64,000 nucleotides of DNA. Source: Lachnospiraceae bacterium. GTDB taxonomy: Bacteria; Bacillota; Clostridia; Lachnospirales; Lachnospiraceae. Below the pieces are notes generated by a model. That model did not search any database and was not told the origin of the DNA. It saw nothing but the letters and a program-made list of their open reading frames with translations. A program made the position numbers and the translations under genes. Every line of letters begins with the position of its first letter. The first letter of the stretch is position 1. Positions 8,942 to 18,151 of the stretch are shown in pieces. The stretch is taken from the NCBI GenBank assembly GCA_022793065.1, contig JAAWCE010000038.1:20872-84871 (forward strand), read 5' to 3'.

Positions 8942-9916
8942 ATGAGCATAGTACAGGAATTAAAGGAAAAAGTGTTGAGTTTTGGCAAAATTTCCAAAAA
9001 GGAGGCGCTGATGCTTGCGGAAGCGCCTTTGGAAGAACTTGCGGAAGCGGCTGATGAAATACGTGAAAAAATGTGTGGTCAGGGATTTGACGTCTGTACC
9101 ATTATCAATGGTAAATGCGGACGATGTTCAGAGGATTGTAAATATTGTGCCCAAAGCATACATTATGAGACGAATTCCATGGAAGCTTATCCCTTGCTGT
9201 CCACTGAAAAGCTTTTGGAAGGAGCGAAATATAATGAAGCCAGGGGTGTATTGCGATATTCTATTGTGACATCGGGCAGAAGACTATCGGATTTTGAAGT
9301 GGAGCAGGCGTGTGAAAGTATTCGTGCAATAAAGGAAAACACCAATATTCGGATTTGTGTGTCTTTCGGTTTATTAGAGGAAGCGCAGTTTAGGAAAATC
9401 AAAGAAGCCGGCGCTTCCCGTGTGCACTGCAACCTGGAGTCATCCGAGAGATTTTTTCCACAGGTATGTACCACACATACCTATGAAGAGAAAATCATGA
9501 CATTGAAAGCGGCGCAAAAGGCAGGTTTGTCTGTTTGTTCCGGTGGTATTCTGGGACTTGGGGAAACCATGGAGGACCGTATTGACATGGTTTTGACGGC
9601 AAGGGAACTGGGGGTGAAATCAATTCCTGTCAATCTGCTCAATCCTATTCCGGGAACGCCTTATGAGAGGAACAAACCGTTGACAAACGAAGAGGCGCTG
9701 CGCTGTGTAGCTTTGTTTCGTTTCCTGCTTCCGGATGCCTGCATCCGGCTTGCGGGCGGCAGAGGGCTTCTTGAGGATAAGGGAAAGGGCTGTTTCCAGA
9801 GCGGAGCCAATGGGGCCATTTCCGGCGATATGCTGACGACGGCGGGGATTACAGTGGAGACGGATATGAGCTTGATACATGATTTGGGATATGAGGTGAG
9901 GTTTTGTCATGAGTAA
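8942..9916 (+). CDS. bioB: Biotin synthase (radical SAM)
   Basis: A 324-residue radical SAM enzyme that inserts sulfur into dethiobiotin. The SAM-cluster cysteines appear as CSEDCKYC near residue 57, the usual CxxxCxxC, followed by the BioB-specific AQSIHYET. The C-terminal line RLAGGRG carries the arginine typical of the second iron-sulfur site. ATG 8942 was chosen over an upstream in-frame ATG (8918) because AGGGGAG lies six bases before it and MSIVQELKEKV is a normal BioB N-terminus. The end overlaps the start of bioD by eight bases. Confidence 0.95.
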   Translation: MSIVQELKEKVLSFGKISKKEALMLAEAPLEELAEAADEIREKMCGQGFDVCTIINGKCGRCSEDCKYCAQSIHYETNSMEAYPLLSTEKLLEGAKYNEARGVLRYSIVTSGRRLSDFEVEQACESIRAIKENTNIRICVSFGLLEEAQFRKIKEAGASRVHCNLESSERFFPQVCTTHTYEEKIMTLKAAQKAGLSVCSGGILGLGETMEDRIDMVLTARELGVKSIPVNLLNPIPGTPYERNKPLTNEEALRCVALFRFLLPDACIRLAGGRGLLEDKGKGCFQSGANGAISGDMLTTAGITVETDMSLIHDLGYEVRFCHE

Positions 9917-10595
9917 AAAGATTTTCATTACTGGAACAGGGACAGATGTGGGAAAAACCTATGTGACGGCGTTGCTTCTAAAGAAATTAAAGGAAAGCGG
10001 CAGGAAGGCAGGTTACTTTAAGGCTGCTATGAGCGGCAATGAGCGCCGTGAGGACGGCACGCTGATTCCAGGGGACGCCGTACATGTGAAACAGATATCG
10101 GGTATCACACAGCCTCTTGAACAGATGTGCCCATATGTTTATGAACATGCAGTATCACCGCATTTGGCTTCTCGGCTGGAAGGGCATCCAGTAGGGTTGG
10201 AGGTTGTGGAACAGGGGTTTCTGGAGGTTTGCAAAGAATTTGACTATGTGACCATGGAAGGCAGCGGCGGTATTCTCTGTCCGATTTGTTTCGATGAAGA
10301 GAAAATTTGGCTGGAAGATATTATCAAAAGATTAGGGCTGTCCTGTCTGGTCGTTGCAGACGCCGGGCTGGGAACCATCAACAATGTAGTGCTGACCGTG
10401 GAATATATGCGCGCTCACAAGATTCCGGTCAAGGGTATTATTTTTAACCGTTGTCACAAGGGAAATGTCATGGAAGAGGATAATATAAAAATGTGCCAGT
10501 ATAGAACAGGATTGGTGACGCTTGCCTGTGTGGAAGATGGTGCCGCGGAACTTGCTATGGACGGAGAGCTGCTGGCATCTTTGTATGAGGAATGA
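9909..10595 (+). CDS. bioD: Dethiobiotin synthetase
   Basis: A 228-residue ATP-dependent carboxylase that closes the ureido ring of dethiobiotin. The P-loop reads GTGTDVGKTYVTALL at residues 8-22, the characteristic BioD version. Later family lines include MEGSGGILCPI and VADAGLGTINN. Length is normal. It overlaps the end of bioB by eight bases, which suggests translational coupling of the last two steps of the pathway. Confidence 0.94.
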   Translation: MSKKIFITGTGTDVGKTYVTALLLKKLKESGRKAGYFKAAMSGNERREDGTLIPGDAVHVKQISGITQPLEQMCPYVYEHAVSPHLASRLEGHPVGLEVVEQGFLEVCKEFDYVTMEGSGGILCPICFDEEKIWLEDIIKRLGLSCLVVADAGLGTINNVVLTVEYMRAHKIPVKGIIFNRCHKGNVMEEDNIKMCQYRTGLVTLACVEDGAAELAMDGELLASLYEE

Positions 10596-10639
10596 AAGCT
10601 GTAAGAGCTATGTTTTGACTAAGAAGGGGGAAGACTGAC

Positions 10640-11842
10640 ATGATTTGGTATCCATACCAGCAAATGAAGACCATGAAAGAACCGTTTAAGATTATAGACG
10701 CCCAGGGAGTATACCTTTACACAGAAGAGCGAAGGATGATAGATTCTGTTTCCTCCTGGTGGAGCGTGATTCACGGATATAAACACCCGGCATTAACGGA
10801 AGCGATTCATGCTCAGGCAGAACGATTTTCTCATGTGATGCTGGGGGGGCTGACCCATGAACCGGTGCAAAAATTGGCAGATAAATTGGAAGCATGGCTG
10901 CCGGGAGATTTGGACTACTGTTTTTTCTCTGATTCCGGCAGTGTGGCGGTGGAAGTGGCATTGAAAATGGCTTTGCAGTTTTATGTAAATCGGGGAGAGA
11001 TGAAAAGGACAAAGGTGTTATCTCTGACCCATGCCTATCATGGAGATACTTTTAAGGCAATGGAAGTAGGGGATGATGAGGATTATCATTTTATTCTGGA
11101 GGCTTATGGTGAGAAAAAGAATGTGATTCATATTCCCACCCAGATTGCAGCATTGGAAGAAGCATTTTCTGCCTTTCATGAGGAATTGAACTGTTTTATT
11201 GTGGAACCATTGCTGCAGGGCGCAGGCGGTATGCGGATGTACGAGCTTTCTTTTTTGCAGCGGGCAAGGGAATTGTGCGACAAGTACGGCGTTTTGCTTG
11301 TTTTTGATGAAGTGGCTACCGGTTTTGGAAGGACGGGAAATCGTTTTGTAGCAGACCTTGTTCTGCCGGATATTCTGGTATTGGGAAAGGCATTGACAGG
11401 AGGCTATGTGGGACATGCAGCTACCATTGCCAATCATAAGGTGTATGATGGGTTTTACGGAGACGATGCCCAAAAGGCGTTGATGCATGGACCTACATTT
11501 ATGGGAAATGCCCTTGCCTGCAGTGTGGCGCTGAAATCTATTGCGCTGTTTGAAGAGGGCGGATACCTGTCCAGAATCCGCCGCATAGAAGAGATTACAA
11601 GGCGTGAATTGGAGGGGCTGGACCATCCGCAGATTCGTCAGGTGAGGATCATGGGAGGCTGTGTCTGCATTGAAGTTATAAATGGGGCTGTGCTGCAAGG
11701 ATTTCAGCAATTTGCATATGAGAGGGGAGTATTCAGCCGTCCCTTCCTGAATTATATGTATGCCATGGTGCCCTATGTGATTACAGAAGAGGAATTGGTA
11801 AAAGTGTTAAGTGTGATGAAGGAGTGGTTTATTGGTCGTTAA
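10640..11842 (+). CDS. bioA: Adenosylmethionine-8-amino-7-oxononanoate aminotransferase
   Basis: A 400-residue class III PLP aminotransferase that uses S-adenosylmethionine as amino donor to make 7,8-diaminopelargonate. The N-terminal substrate-site line SSWWSVIHGYKHP, the PLP-phosphate region SDSGSVAVEVALKMA, the PLP aspartate in VFDEVATGFGRTG and the Schiff-base lysine in LGKALTGGYVG are all present. It is slightly shorter than the usual 425-450 residues but lacks no key block. AGGGGG precedes the ATG. It is the last gene of the operon; a hairpin with a T-tract follows about 105 bases later. Confidence 0.94.
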   Translation: MIWYPYQQMKTMKEPFKIIDAQGVYLYTEERRMIDSVSSWWSVIHGYKHPALTEAIHAQAERFSHVMLGGLTHEPVQKLADKLEAWLPGDLDYCFFSDSGSVAVEVALKMALQFYVNRGEMKRTKVLSLTHAYHGDTFKAMEVGDDEDYHFILEAYGEKKNVIHIPTQIAALEEAFSAFHEELNCFIVEPLLQGAGGMRMYELSFLQRARELCDKYGVLLVFDEVATGFGRTGNRFVADLVLPDILVLGKALTGGYVGHAATIANHKVYDGFYGDDAQKALMHGPTFMGNALACSVALKSIALFEEGGYLSRIRRIEEITRRELEGLDHPQIRQVRIMGGCVCIEVINGAVLQGFQQFAYERGVFSRPFLNYMYAMVPYVITEEELVKVLSVMKEWFIGR

Positions 11843-12224
11843 ATCACAGATATGAGGGCAGAATGTGAGAGTAGTTCCGAAAGTATATGGCGGGAGTAGA
11901 ATTAAGAACTAAGAGATTGGGAATTGAATATACTGATGAATAAGACGAAAAGGGAGCGTTCCGAAAGATAAGGGGATGCTCCTTTTGTGCTTAAAACCAT
12001 AGAAACTTGAAGCGTATATGTATTGGAGGTCATTTGGGTGAAAAAGTGTGAAGTAAATATTGTAATGATGGGCATGATTTGATATACTTTAAAAAATATC
12101 CAGAATATTTGGACAAAATCGCGCAGGATATGGCGTGCAAATAGCAAAAATAATTTTTCCAACATATAGTAAGGTTAAATACGAATGATAATCTGTAGTT
12201 TTTGGTTTATGTAGGGGGATCGGT
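11843..12224. other. Gene-free stretch between bioA and the sensor kinase
   Basis: This 382-base gap holds the probable biotin-operon terminator (11948-11987) and an A+T-rich tail. A TATAGT at 12165-12170 could be a -10 box but has no convincing -35 partner. No open frame or RNA gene is supported. Confidence 0.5.
11948..11987 (+). terminator. Terminator of the biotin operon
   Basis: AAAAGGGAGC and GCTCCTTTT pair with a single bulged G around a 20-base loop, and the 3' arm runs into TTTTGTGCTT. The position after bioA and before the kinase gene suits an intrinsic terminator. Confidence 0.65.
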
Positions 12225-14801
12225 ATGAATAATGAACAGAATGAAAGAAAAATGGATGGAAGTATTTTTTTGCCTCTCTCTTTTTTGATGGTATTTTGTA
12301 TTTTGGGGTTGGTTGTTTTTTTGATAGCAAACAAAATTTCCGCGGAGATGTCGGCATCGGCAATTCAAAACTTAAGCGAGAGTCTGGATTTGATAGAGTG
12401 TACCATTGAGGCTGTGATGAATAAGGAAGCTGAATTTCAGCAGTTGATGGCAGAGGAAATAGCGCTGGCAGAAGATCCGGAGGCGTATATTCAGGTATAT
12501 GGCAATCATCAGACAATGGTGAAGATTTCTCTCATATATGCAGGAAAAACAGAGGGGGTATCCAATACAGGAGAAGCGTTTTCTGAGGCTGGTCTGAATT
12601 TTTCCGGTAAAGGAACTGTGGGCGGACTTGAGGTTTCGGAGTCTTATATGAATTATATGGGCACATGGGCATATACCATGAAATGCCCTGTGGTGAGAGA
12701 GGGGGAGGAGATTGGGCACCTTTATATTGAATATACCTACGACACATTTGACAGATCCCTTCCCGACGGATTTTATAACAAAAAGGCCATGCTATATATT
12801 ATGGATGCGGAGAGCCAGCGCTTTGTGCTGAAGCCAAAGGGAATGGGGGAGCGCAGCGCAGGACATTTGAATATGGAAGATTTTTTCCGTGCAAATGATA
12901 TTCAGGATAATGAACTTCGTGAACAGGTGGCTCAGAGTGTAAAGAACGGGAAAAATATTATGTTTCAACATGATATCCGCGGAAAACATTCTTTGATTTA
13001 TATGTGGTCGGTAAATGACGGAACACTTTTCCTGATCGGATATGTGCCGGTGGATGCCATACAACAGGAGGGGAAGACGGTAAATCAAAATATTTTGATT
13101 GTAGTTGCGACCATGCTGATTGCATTTTTTCTGTGCTGTCTGTTGTATTATCTTACCCAGAGACAGCAGTTAAAAGTCAGAAAAGAGCGGGAACAGGAGC
13201 GGGAGATACACAACAAGCAGTTGACGGAAGCATTGCAGGCGGCACAGATTGCAAGCAATTCCAAGACGATGTTTCTGTCTAACATGTCCCATGACATCCG
13301 CACGCCCATGAACGCAGTCATTGGTTTTACCACGCTGCTTGCCAAAGACGCGGAACATCCGGAAAAAGTGAGAGAGTACACGAAAAAGATTATGGCGTCC
13401 GGACAGCATTTGCTTAGCTTAATCAATGACATTCTGGATGTCTCCAAGATTGAGAGTGGAAAGGTGGTACTCTCGGTAGAGGAATTCACTTTGAATGATT
13501 TGGTCTCTTCCGTGGATGCGATTATCCGGCCTATGGCAAGCTCCAAAGGGCAAAGATTTCATGTCCAGGTGAGGGACATTACCCATGAATATCTTATGGG
13601 GGACGAGACCAGGATGAATCAGATTTTGATTAATCTTCTGTCCAATGCTGTGAAATATACCCAGGAGGGCGGTAATATTTGGTTCCGTATTATTGGGTTG
13701 AAACAGCGCTCACCGCAATATGAACATATCCGAATTGAGGTGCAGGATGACGGATATGGAATGACACAGGATTATTTGAAAATTATATTTGATGCTTTTA
13801 CCAGGGCGGAAAACAGTACCACGAACAAAGTACAGGGTACGGGGCTGGGTATGGCGATTACCAAAAATATTATAGAACTTATGGGCGGAACCATCGATGT
13901 GTCCAGTGAGGTGAACAAAGGCACACTTTTCCGTGTGGAACTGGAACTGCGTATACCGGAAGGGCAGGCGGACAGGCGATTGTGGGCGGACAGTGGAATA
14001 TCCCGGATTCTGGCAGTGGAGAGTGATAAAGCGGCCTGTGAGACAATTTGTATGCTTATGAAAGATACCGGTGTTGTTATGGATACGGTTTCCGATATGG
14101 ACAGGGCGGTACAAATGCTGCATGATCGCCAAATGGGTGAAACTTACCAATTACTTTTGATTGATTGGGGAGTGGTGGAGACGGATGGGGTTGAGAAATT
14201 GAAAGCAGTACGAGAGATGCTGCCGGATACGGTGTGGGTTTTGCTGCTGGCAGAGTCAGACACAGCGGGGCTGGACGAGGTGCTTTTGCTGAAGAATACG
14301 GAAGTTCTCATAAAACCCTTTTTCGTACGCGCGTTTTTGGATAAAGTAATGGAAATGAAGGCGGAGCAGTATATGGAAGCCGCAGAGAATACCCAGAATG
14401 GCGTCAGCCTGGAAGGACTTCGCTTCCTTGCGGCGGAAGATAATGAGATAAATTCGGAGATTTTGAAAGAGATATTGAAAATTGAGGGAGCGGAATGTGA
14501 GGTTGTGGAGAATGGTCAATTGGCTGTGGAGCGATTTAAAAGTGCGGAGGAAAAGGAGTTTGACGCAATTTTAATGGATGTTCAAATGCCTGTGATGAAC
14601 GGATATGATGCCACAAGGGCAATCAGAGCTTTAGGACGGGCGGATGCAGTGGAAATTCCAATCATTGCCATGACGGCAAATGCTTTTGCAGAGGATGAAA
14701 AAGAGGCGTTGGATGCCGGAATGAATGTTCATTTGACAAAACCCATAGACGTAGAGCTTTTGAAAAAAGTAATAACCCAATATGTGCACAGAAAGGGATA
14801 G
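12225..14801 (+). CDS. Membrane hybrid sensor histidine kinase with two receiver domains
   Basis: An 858-residue signalling protein. A first membrane segment (about residues 14-36) and a second (about 288-312) enclose an extracytoplasmic sensory domain of about 250 residues, Cache-like in size. The HisKA domain follows, with the phosphorylated histidine H356 in MSHDIRTPMNAVIGF, then HATPase_c (NLLSNAVKYTQEGG; DDGYGMT; GTGLGMAITK). Two receiver domains come last: a diverged one with D647 in LLLIDWGVVETDG and a canonical one with D785 in ILMDVQMPVMNGYDATRAIR and the late lysine in HLTKPID. No DNA-binding output domain is present. The next gene, three bases on, is a solute-binding lipoprotein, probably the sensory partner. 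Confidence 0.9.
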   Translation: MNNEQNERKMDGSIFLPLSFLMVFCILGLVVFLIANKISAEMSASAIQNLSESLDLIECTIEAVMNKEAEFQQLMAEEIALAEDPEAYIQVYGNHQTMVKISLIYAGKTEGVSNTGEAFSEAGLNFSGKGTVGGLEVSESYMNYMGTWAYTMKCPVVREGEEIGHLYIEYTYDTFDRSLPDGFYNKKAMLYIMDAESQRFVLKPKGMGERSAGHLNMEDFFRANDIQDNELREQVAQSVKNGKNIMFQHDIRGKHSLIYMWSVNDGTLFLIGYVPVDAIQQEGKTVNQNILIVVATMLIAFFLCCLLYYLTQRQQLKVRKEREQEREIHNKQLTEALQAAQIASNSKTMFLSNMSHDIRTPMNAVIGFTTLLAKDAEHPEKVREYTKKIMASGQHLLSLINDILDVSKIESGKVVLSVEEFTLNDLVSSVDAIIRPMASSKGQRFHVQVRDITHEYLMGDETRMNQILINLLSNAVKYTQEGGNIWFRIIGLKQRSPQYEHIRIEVQDDGYGMTQDYLKIIFDAFTRAENSTTNKVQGTGLGMAITKNIIELMGGTIDVSSEVNKGTLFRVELELRIPEGQADRRLWADSGISRILAVESDKAACETICMLMKDTGVVMDTVSDMDRAVQMLHDRQMGETYQLLLIDWGVVETDGVEKLKAVREMLPDTVWVLLLAESDTAGLDEVLLLKNTEVLIKPFFVRAFLDKVMEMKAEQYMEAAENTQNGVSLEGLRFLAAEDNEINSEILKEILKIEGAECEVVENGQLAVERFKSAEEKEFDAILMDVQMPVMNGYDATRAIRALGRADAVEIPIIAMTANAFAEDEKEALDAGMNVHLTKPIDVELLKKVITQYVHRKG

Positions 14802-14804
14802 AAG

Positions 14805-16112
14805 ATGGAGCGGAAAAGGAAAAAAAGGAAGGCGTTTTTTCTTGCAGGGGCGGCAGCGCTTATATTGACGGCTTGCGTAAGCAGGCCCTCACCAGGGGAC
14901 AATGTGATGACTTTCGAGAGAGAAAATGAGCGTGCGGTGACTTTGTTCAGTCCTATGGAGAAGACGATGCCGGATGCTGATAATGTGGCCAGAAGCGCAT
15001 CGGAAAAAACGGTGACTTTGGCAGAGGAAAAATTGGGAGTGACCGTGAACTATATCACATATACGGCAGAAGATTACCAAGATAAAACCTATGATGAAGT
15101 GGCTCTTGACAGAGCACGCAATGATTTGGATGATATGTATTTGCTCAATCCTGACATTCTTCAGAAACTGGCAGAAGAAGAAAAACTGATGGATTTATCT
15201 GAGCTTGACAGCGCAAAAAATCTGCGCGATGTGGTAAAAATGGCAAATGTGGTAGACGGAAAGTTGGTAGGGATTCCACAGGAGGTGGTTGCATACGGTT
15301 TGTTTATCAATAAAGATATGTTTGACCGATATGATTTGGAACTGCCGGAAACGCCGGAAGACTTTTTGGAATGTTGCCGGGTATTTCAAGAGAATGGCAT
15401 TGACACGCCGGTTGGCGCAAATCGTTGGTGGCTGGAGACGTTTGTATTTGCCCAGGCGTATGCGGACCTATATAACGGCGGGGAGTTGGAGGCGGAAATT
15501 GCGGCGTTAAACAGTGGAGAAAAGAAGTACAGCGATTATATGCGGCCCGGATTTGAATTTCTCCAAAAGATGATTGACTGTGGATACATTGACGCTGAGA
15601 AGGCATATGTGAGCGAGGCCATTGAAGGGGAAGGGGCGGATTTCCTGGCACAGAAGACGCCGATTGTTATGGCGTATTGGAGTGCGGCAAATGCAGATAC
15701 CGCATACGGCAAGCCGGACTTTAACATGCAGGTAATCGGCTTTCCCAGCAGCAGGGGACAGATGCCGGTTGTGTCCATAACGGGAATTTCTGTGGGTGTC
15801 AATGCGGAACATGCAGAGGACGCTATGCGTACACTTGATATTATGGTTTCCGATGAGGCTCTTCAGCTTTATGCGGAGACAAACAAGGTCATTTCTCCGT
15901 CAAAAAATGTTCAGGTGGAATGTATTCCTGCATTGCAGCCGCTCAATGACAGAATCAACGAAAATGTTTTTGTGCTTGCTACCAATGCGGGGATGAAGAT
16001 GGAGCAGTGGGGCAATACTTGTATGATTGTGCGAAAATTATTGGGAGGCGCTTCTGTAGAAGAATGTATGGCGGAACTTGACAGACTTCAAGAGGAAGCT
16101 TTACAGAAGTAA
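14805..16112 (+). CDS. Extracellular solute-binding lipoprotein (ABC family 1-like)
   Basis: A 435-residue secreted lipoprotein. The N-terminus is a lipoprotein signal: KRKKRK, a hydrophobic core, then the lipobox LTAC at about residues 21-24. The rest resembles sugar-type solute-binding proteins, with phrases such as VVDGKLVGIPQEVVAYGLFINKDMFDRYDLELP and a W-rich middle region. No ABC permease or ATPase genes lie nearby. It follows the hybrid kinase by three bases, so it more likely presents a ligand to the kinase than feeds a transporter, although permeases could be elsewhere. Confidence 0.8.
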   Translation: MERKRKKRKAFFLAGAAALILTACVSRPSPGDNVMTFERENERAVTLFSPMEKTMPDADNVARSASEKTVTLAEEKLGVTVNYITYTAEDYQDKTYDEVALDRARNDLDDMYLLNPDILQKLAEEEKLMDLSELDSAKNLRDVVKMANVVDGKLVGIPQEVVAYGLFINKDMFDRYDLELPETPEDFLECCRVFQENGIDTPVGANRWWLETFVFAQAYADLYNGGELEAEIAALNSGEKKYSDYMRPGFEFLQKMIDCGYIDAEKAYVSEAIEGEGADFLAQKTPIVMAYWSAANADTAYGKPDFNMQVIGFPSSRGQMPVVSITGISVGVNAEHAEDAMRTLDIMVSDEALQLYAETNKVISPSKNVQVECIPALQPLNDRINENVFVLATNAGMKMEQWGNTCMIVRKLLGGASVEECMAELDRLQEEALQK

Positions 16113-16149
16113 AGAAAGCCTAAAAGTACGGTTTGGGAGATAAAATTCA

Positions 16150-16179
16150 GTCATACCCCTACAAAATACCTCATACAAT
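16150..16179 (+). promoter_or_regulatory. Sigma-E-type sporulation promoter of spoIIID
   Basis: GTCATACC (16150-16157), a 14-base spacer and CATACAAT (16172-16179). The -10 box is a perfect match to the mother-cell sigma-E consensus and the -35 matches six of eight positions. spoIIID is a known sigma-E target in Bacillus, so motif and gene agree. Confidence 0.78.
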
Positions 16180-16208
16180 GGTAAAAAGTATTCTTGAGGG
16201 GTATTCCT

Positions 16209-16472
16209 TTGAAGGATTATATTGAAGAGCGTGCCATCAGTATCGCTAATTATATCATTGACAGTAATGCCACGGTCAGACAGACGGCAAAAGCTTTTGG
16301 TGTGAGCAAGAGCACTGTGCATAAAGATGTAACCGAGCGCCTTGTTCAAGTGAATCCGGCGCTGGCAGCGGAAGCAAGAAAAGTGCTGGATGTGAATAAG
16401 TCCGAGCGGCATATCAGAGGAGGGCTTGCCACAAAAGAAAAATATCTGCATCAACATAGTGATATGCTGTAA
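16209..16472 (+). CDS. spoIIID: Sporulation transcriptional regulator SpoIIID
   Basis: An 87-residue mother-cell transcription factor that modulates the sigma-E regulon and prepares for sigma-K. The helix-turn-helix TVRQTAKAFGVSKSTVHKDV and the C-terminal line RHIRGGLATKEKY are characteristic. The start is a TTG at 16209, seven bases after GAGGGG; this gives MKDYIEERAISIANYI, in line with known SpoIIID N-termini. An in-frame TTG at 16194 lies inside the ribosome site and is unlikely. The gene is preceded by a sigma-E-type promoter. It shows that the organism belongs to a spore-forming lineage. Confidence 0.95.
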   Translation: MKDYIEERAISIANYIIDSNATVRQTAKAFGVSKSTVHKDVTERLVQVNPALAAEARKVLDVNKSERHIRGGLATKEKYLHQHSDML

Positions 16473-16651
16473 TTGTATAGAATGAGAAGCTACATAACAA
16501 ATACCGACTTATGATGCAGGGCTTATGGGGAAGCCAAAAAGCTGCCGGAAACAGGAAGTGAAAGATTAAGCTATGGAAGGAGGGGGATAAAACATTTTAA
16601 TATACGATCATTCATTGATAATAAGAAGAAATAAAATATGTGAAGAAAGGG

Positions 16652-16680
16652 AAAGCTGCGGGTAGAACCGTAGCTTTTTT
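16652..16680 (+). terminator. Intrinsic terminator upstream of the VWA operon
   Basis: AAAGCTGCGG and CCGTAGCTTT pair (one G-T wobble) around a short GTAGAA loop, followed by a run of T. It isolates spoIIID transcription from the next operon. Confidence 0.75.
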
Positions 16681-16719
16681 ACATAATAATAGTACGATTT
16701 CTCATATATGATAAACTGC

Positions 16720-16748
16720 TTGAGATGTAAAAGAAAATGGGATATAAT
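16720..16748 (+). promoter_or_regulatory. Promoter of the VWA / AAA+ / LRR operon
   Basis: TTGAGA (16720-16725), a 17-base spacer and TATAAT (16743-16748). Transcription should begin near 16755, giving a leader of about 120 bases before the ATG at 16876. Confidence 0.75.
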
Positions 16749-16875
16749 GAAGGACAGTTGGCGTTGACAAGGTGAGGAACATTTTTCTTGTCTTGTATAG
16801 GATGTTGGAACGAATGAAAAAGGGTCTGAAAAGTATCCTGGAGAAAGCAGATGACGGGAGGCTGGAGGAAAGCGT

Positions 16876-18150
16876 ATGGAAGAGACAAAAATATCTAAGC
16901 TTGCATGTCAGGTCATGGGGATTGCCAGGGATGATATTCTAATTCATCTGAGATTCTTTGACAGGGCGTTGGCCGGGCTTGTATGTAAAGAAAGACAGCG
17001 GACGGCGTGTTTTGCAACCGACGGCAGCACATGCTTTTATGATCCGGTTTTTGTGCTGCAATGTTATCAGGAAAATCCCAAACTGGTTACACGAAGTTAT
17101 CTTCATATGCTGCTTCATTGTATATTTTTTCATAGTTTCCGATATGATAGGCTGAAACAGGATGAATGGGATTTGGCTGCGGATATTGCGGTGGAAAATG
17201 TGATATTGGAATTGGGAGTTACGGGGACGGTATTGGAAGAGGATGACACAGCGGCGAGAAAATTGAAGATTTTGCAGGAGGATGTGGGGGCGCTGACTGC
17301 AGAACGAATCTATCGGTATTTGGTCAAAAATCCCATATCGGACAGAGAGAAAGAGGAATGGAGGCGGTTGTTTGTACGGGACGTACACTCGTTATGGAAA
17401 CCGGCCGAAGAGATTTCTATGACGAAAGAACAATGGGAGAAAATCAGCCAGCGGGTAAAGGCTGATTTGAAATCCTTTACCAAGGCCAAAGCGGACGCCG
17501 GAAGTTTGCTGAAAAATCTGGAGGAAGCCACCAAGGATAGGTATGACTATGGTGAAATCTTACGTCGTTTTATGGTCATGGGGGAGGAAATGGGAATCAA
17601 CGACGATGAGTTTGACTATGTGTATTACACTTATGGATTGGAGCAATATGGGAATCTTCCGCTGATTGAACCTTTAGAATATAAGGAAAGCCATAAGGTG
17701 AAGGAGTTTGTCATTGCCATTGACACTTCCGCATCCTGCAGAGGAGAGATTGTAAAGGCATTTTTGAATAAAACATATTCTATTTTAAAGTCAACGGAAA
17801 ATTTTTTCCATAGAATAAATGTCCATGTAATTCAGTGCGATCATAAGGTACAGAGCGATACGAAAATTACCAGTGAAGAGGAATTTGACGCATTTTTGCA
17901 GCATGGAAAGTTGACGGGATTTGGGGCCACAGATTTCAGGCCGGTATTTGATTATGTGAATTTGCTTCTGGAACAGAGAGAGTTCGAGAACTTAAAAGGA
18001 CTGATATATTTTACGGACGGATATGGCATTTATCCGGAGCGTATGCCGGAATACCAGGTGATATTTGCTTTTTTGGGGGAGGATGAAAATCGGGCGGCTG
18101 TGCCGTCCTGGAGTATGAAAGTGGTTTTGGAAGAAGAGGGATTGGAGTAA
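16876..18150 (+). CDS. VWA-like protein with degenerate metallopeptidase domain (DUF2201-type)
   Basis: A 424-residue cytoplasmic protein. The N-terminal half resembles the putative metallopeptidase domain of DUF2201/COG3864 proteins: SYLHMLLHCIFFHSF near residue 75, followed by WDLAADIAVENVI. The canonical HExxH would here read H-M-L-L-H, so the catalytic glutamate is missing and the domain is probably inactive. The C-terminal half is a von Willebrand A-like fold with a metal-site motif in VIAIDTSASCRGE near residue 280. It starts after GGAGG. The next gene is a MoxR-type ATPase, the usual partner of VWA proteins, as in RavA-ViaA. Exact role unknown. Confidence 0.8.
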   Translation: MEETKISKLACQVMGIARDDILIHLRFFDRALAGLVCKERQRTACFATDGSTCFYDPVFVLQCYQENPKLVTRSYLHMLLHCIFFHSFRYDRLKQDEWDLAADIAVENVILELGVTGTVLEEDDTAARKLKILQEDVGALTAERIYRYLVKNPISDREKEEWRRLFVRDVHSLWKPAEEISMTKEQWEKISQRVKADLKSFTKAKADAGSLLKNLEEATKDRYDYGEILRRFMVMGEEMGINDDEFDYVYYTYGLEQYGNLPLIEPLEYKESHKVKEFVIAIDTSASCRGEIVKAFLNKTYSILKSTENFFHRINVHVIQCDHKVQSDTKITSEEEFDAFLQHGKLTGFGATDFRPVFDYVNLLLEQREFENLKGLIYFTDGYGIYPERMPEYQVIFAFLGEDENRAAVPSWSMKVVLEEEGLE

Positions 18151-18151
18151 G

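Larger units (their letters stand above)
16473..16875. other. Gene-free stretch between spoIIID and the VWA gene
   Basis: The gap of 403 bases holds a hairpin terminator (16652-16680), a strong promoter (16720-16748) and a leader of about 120 bases. An overlapping short frame in the leader is probably chance. The part from 16480 to 16640 shows nothing I can assign. Confidence 0.5.

Noticed and set aside
11018..11710. Minus-strand frame of about 230 codons inside bioA
   Set aside because: Unconserved composition and fully covered by a well-supported bioA; a shadow frame.
16791..16938. Short frame overlapping the start of the VWA gene
   Set aside because: It has no clear ribosome site and overlaps the VWA gene out of frame; protein-like composition alone is not enough.
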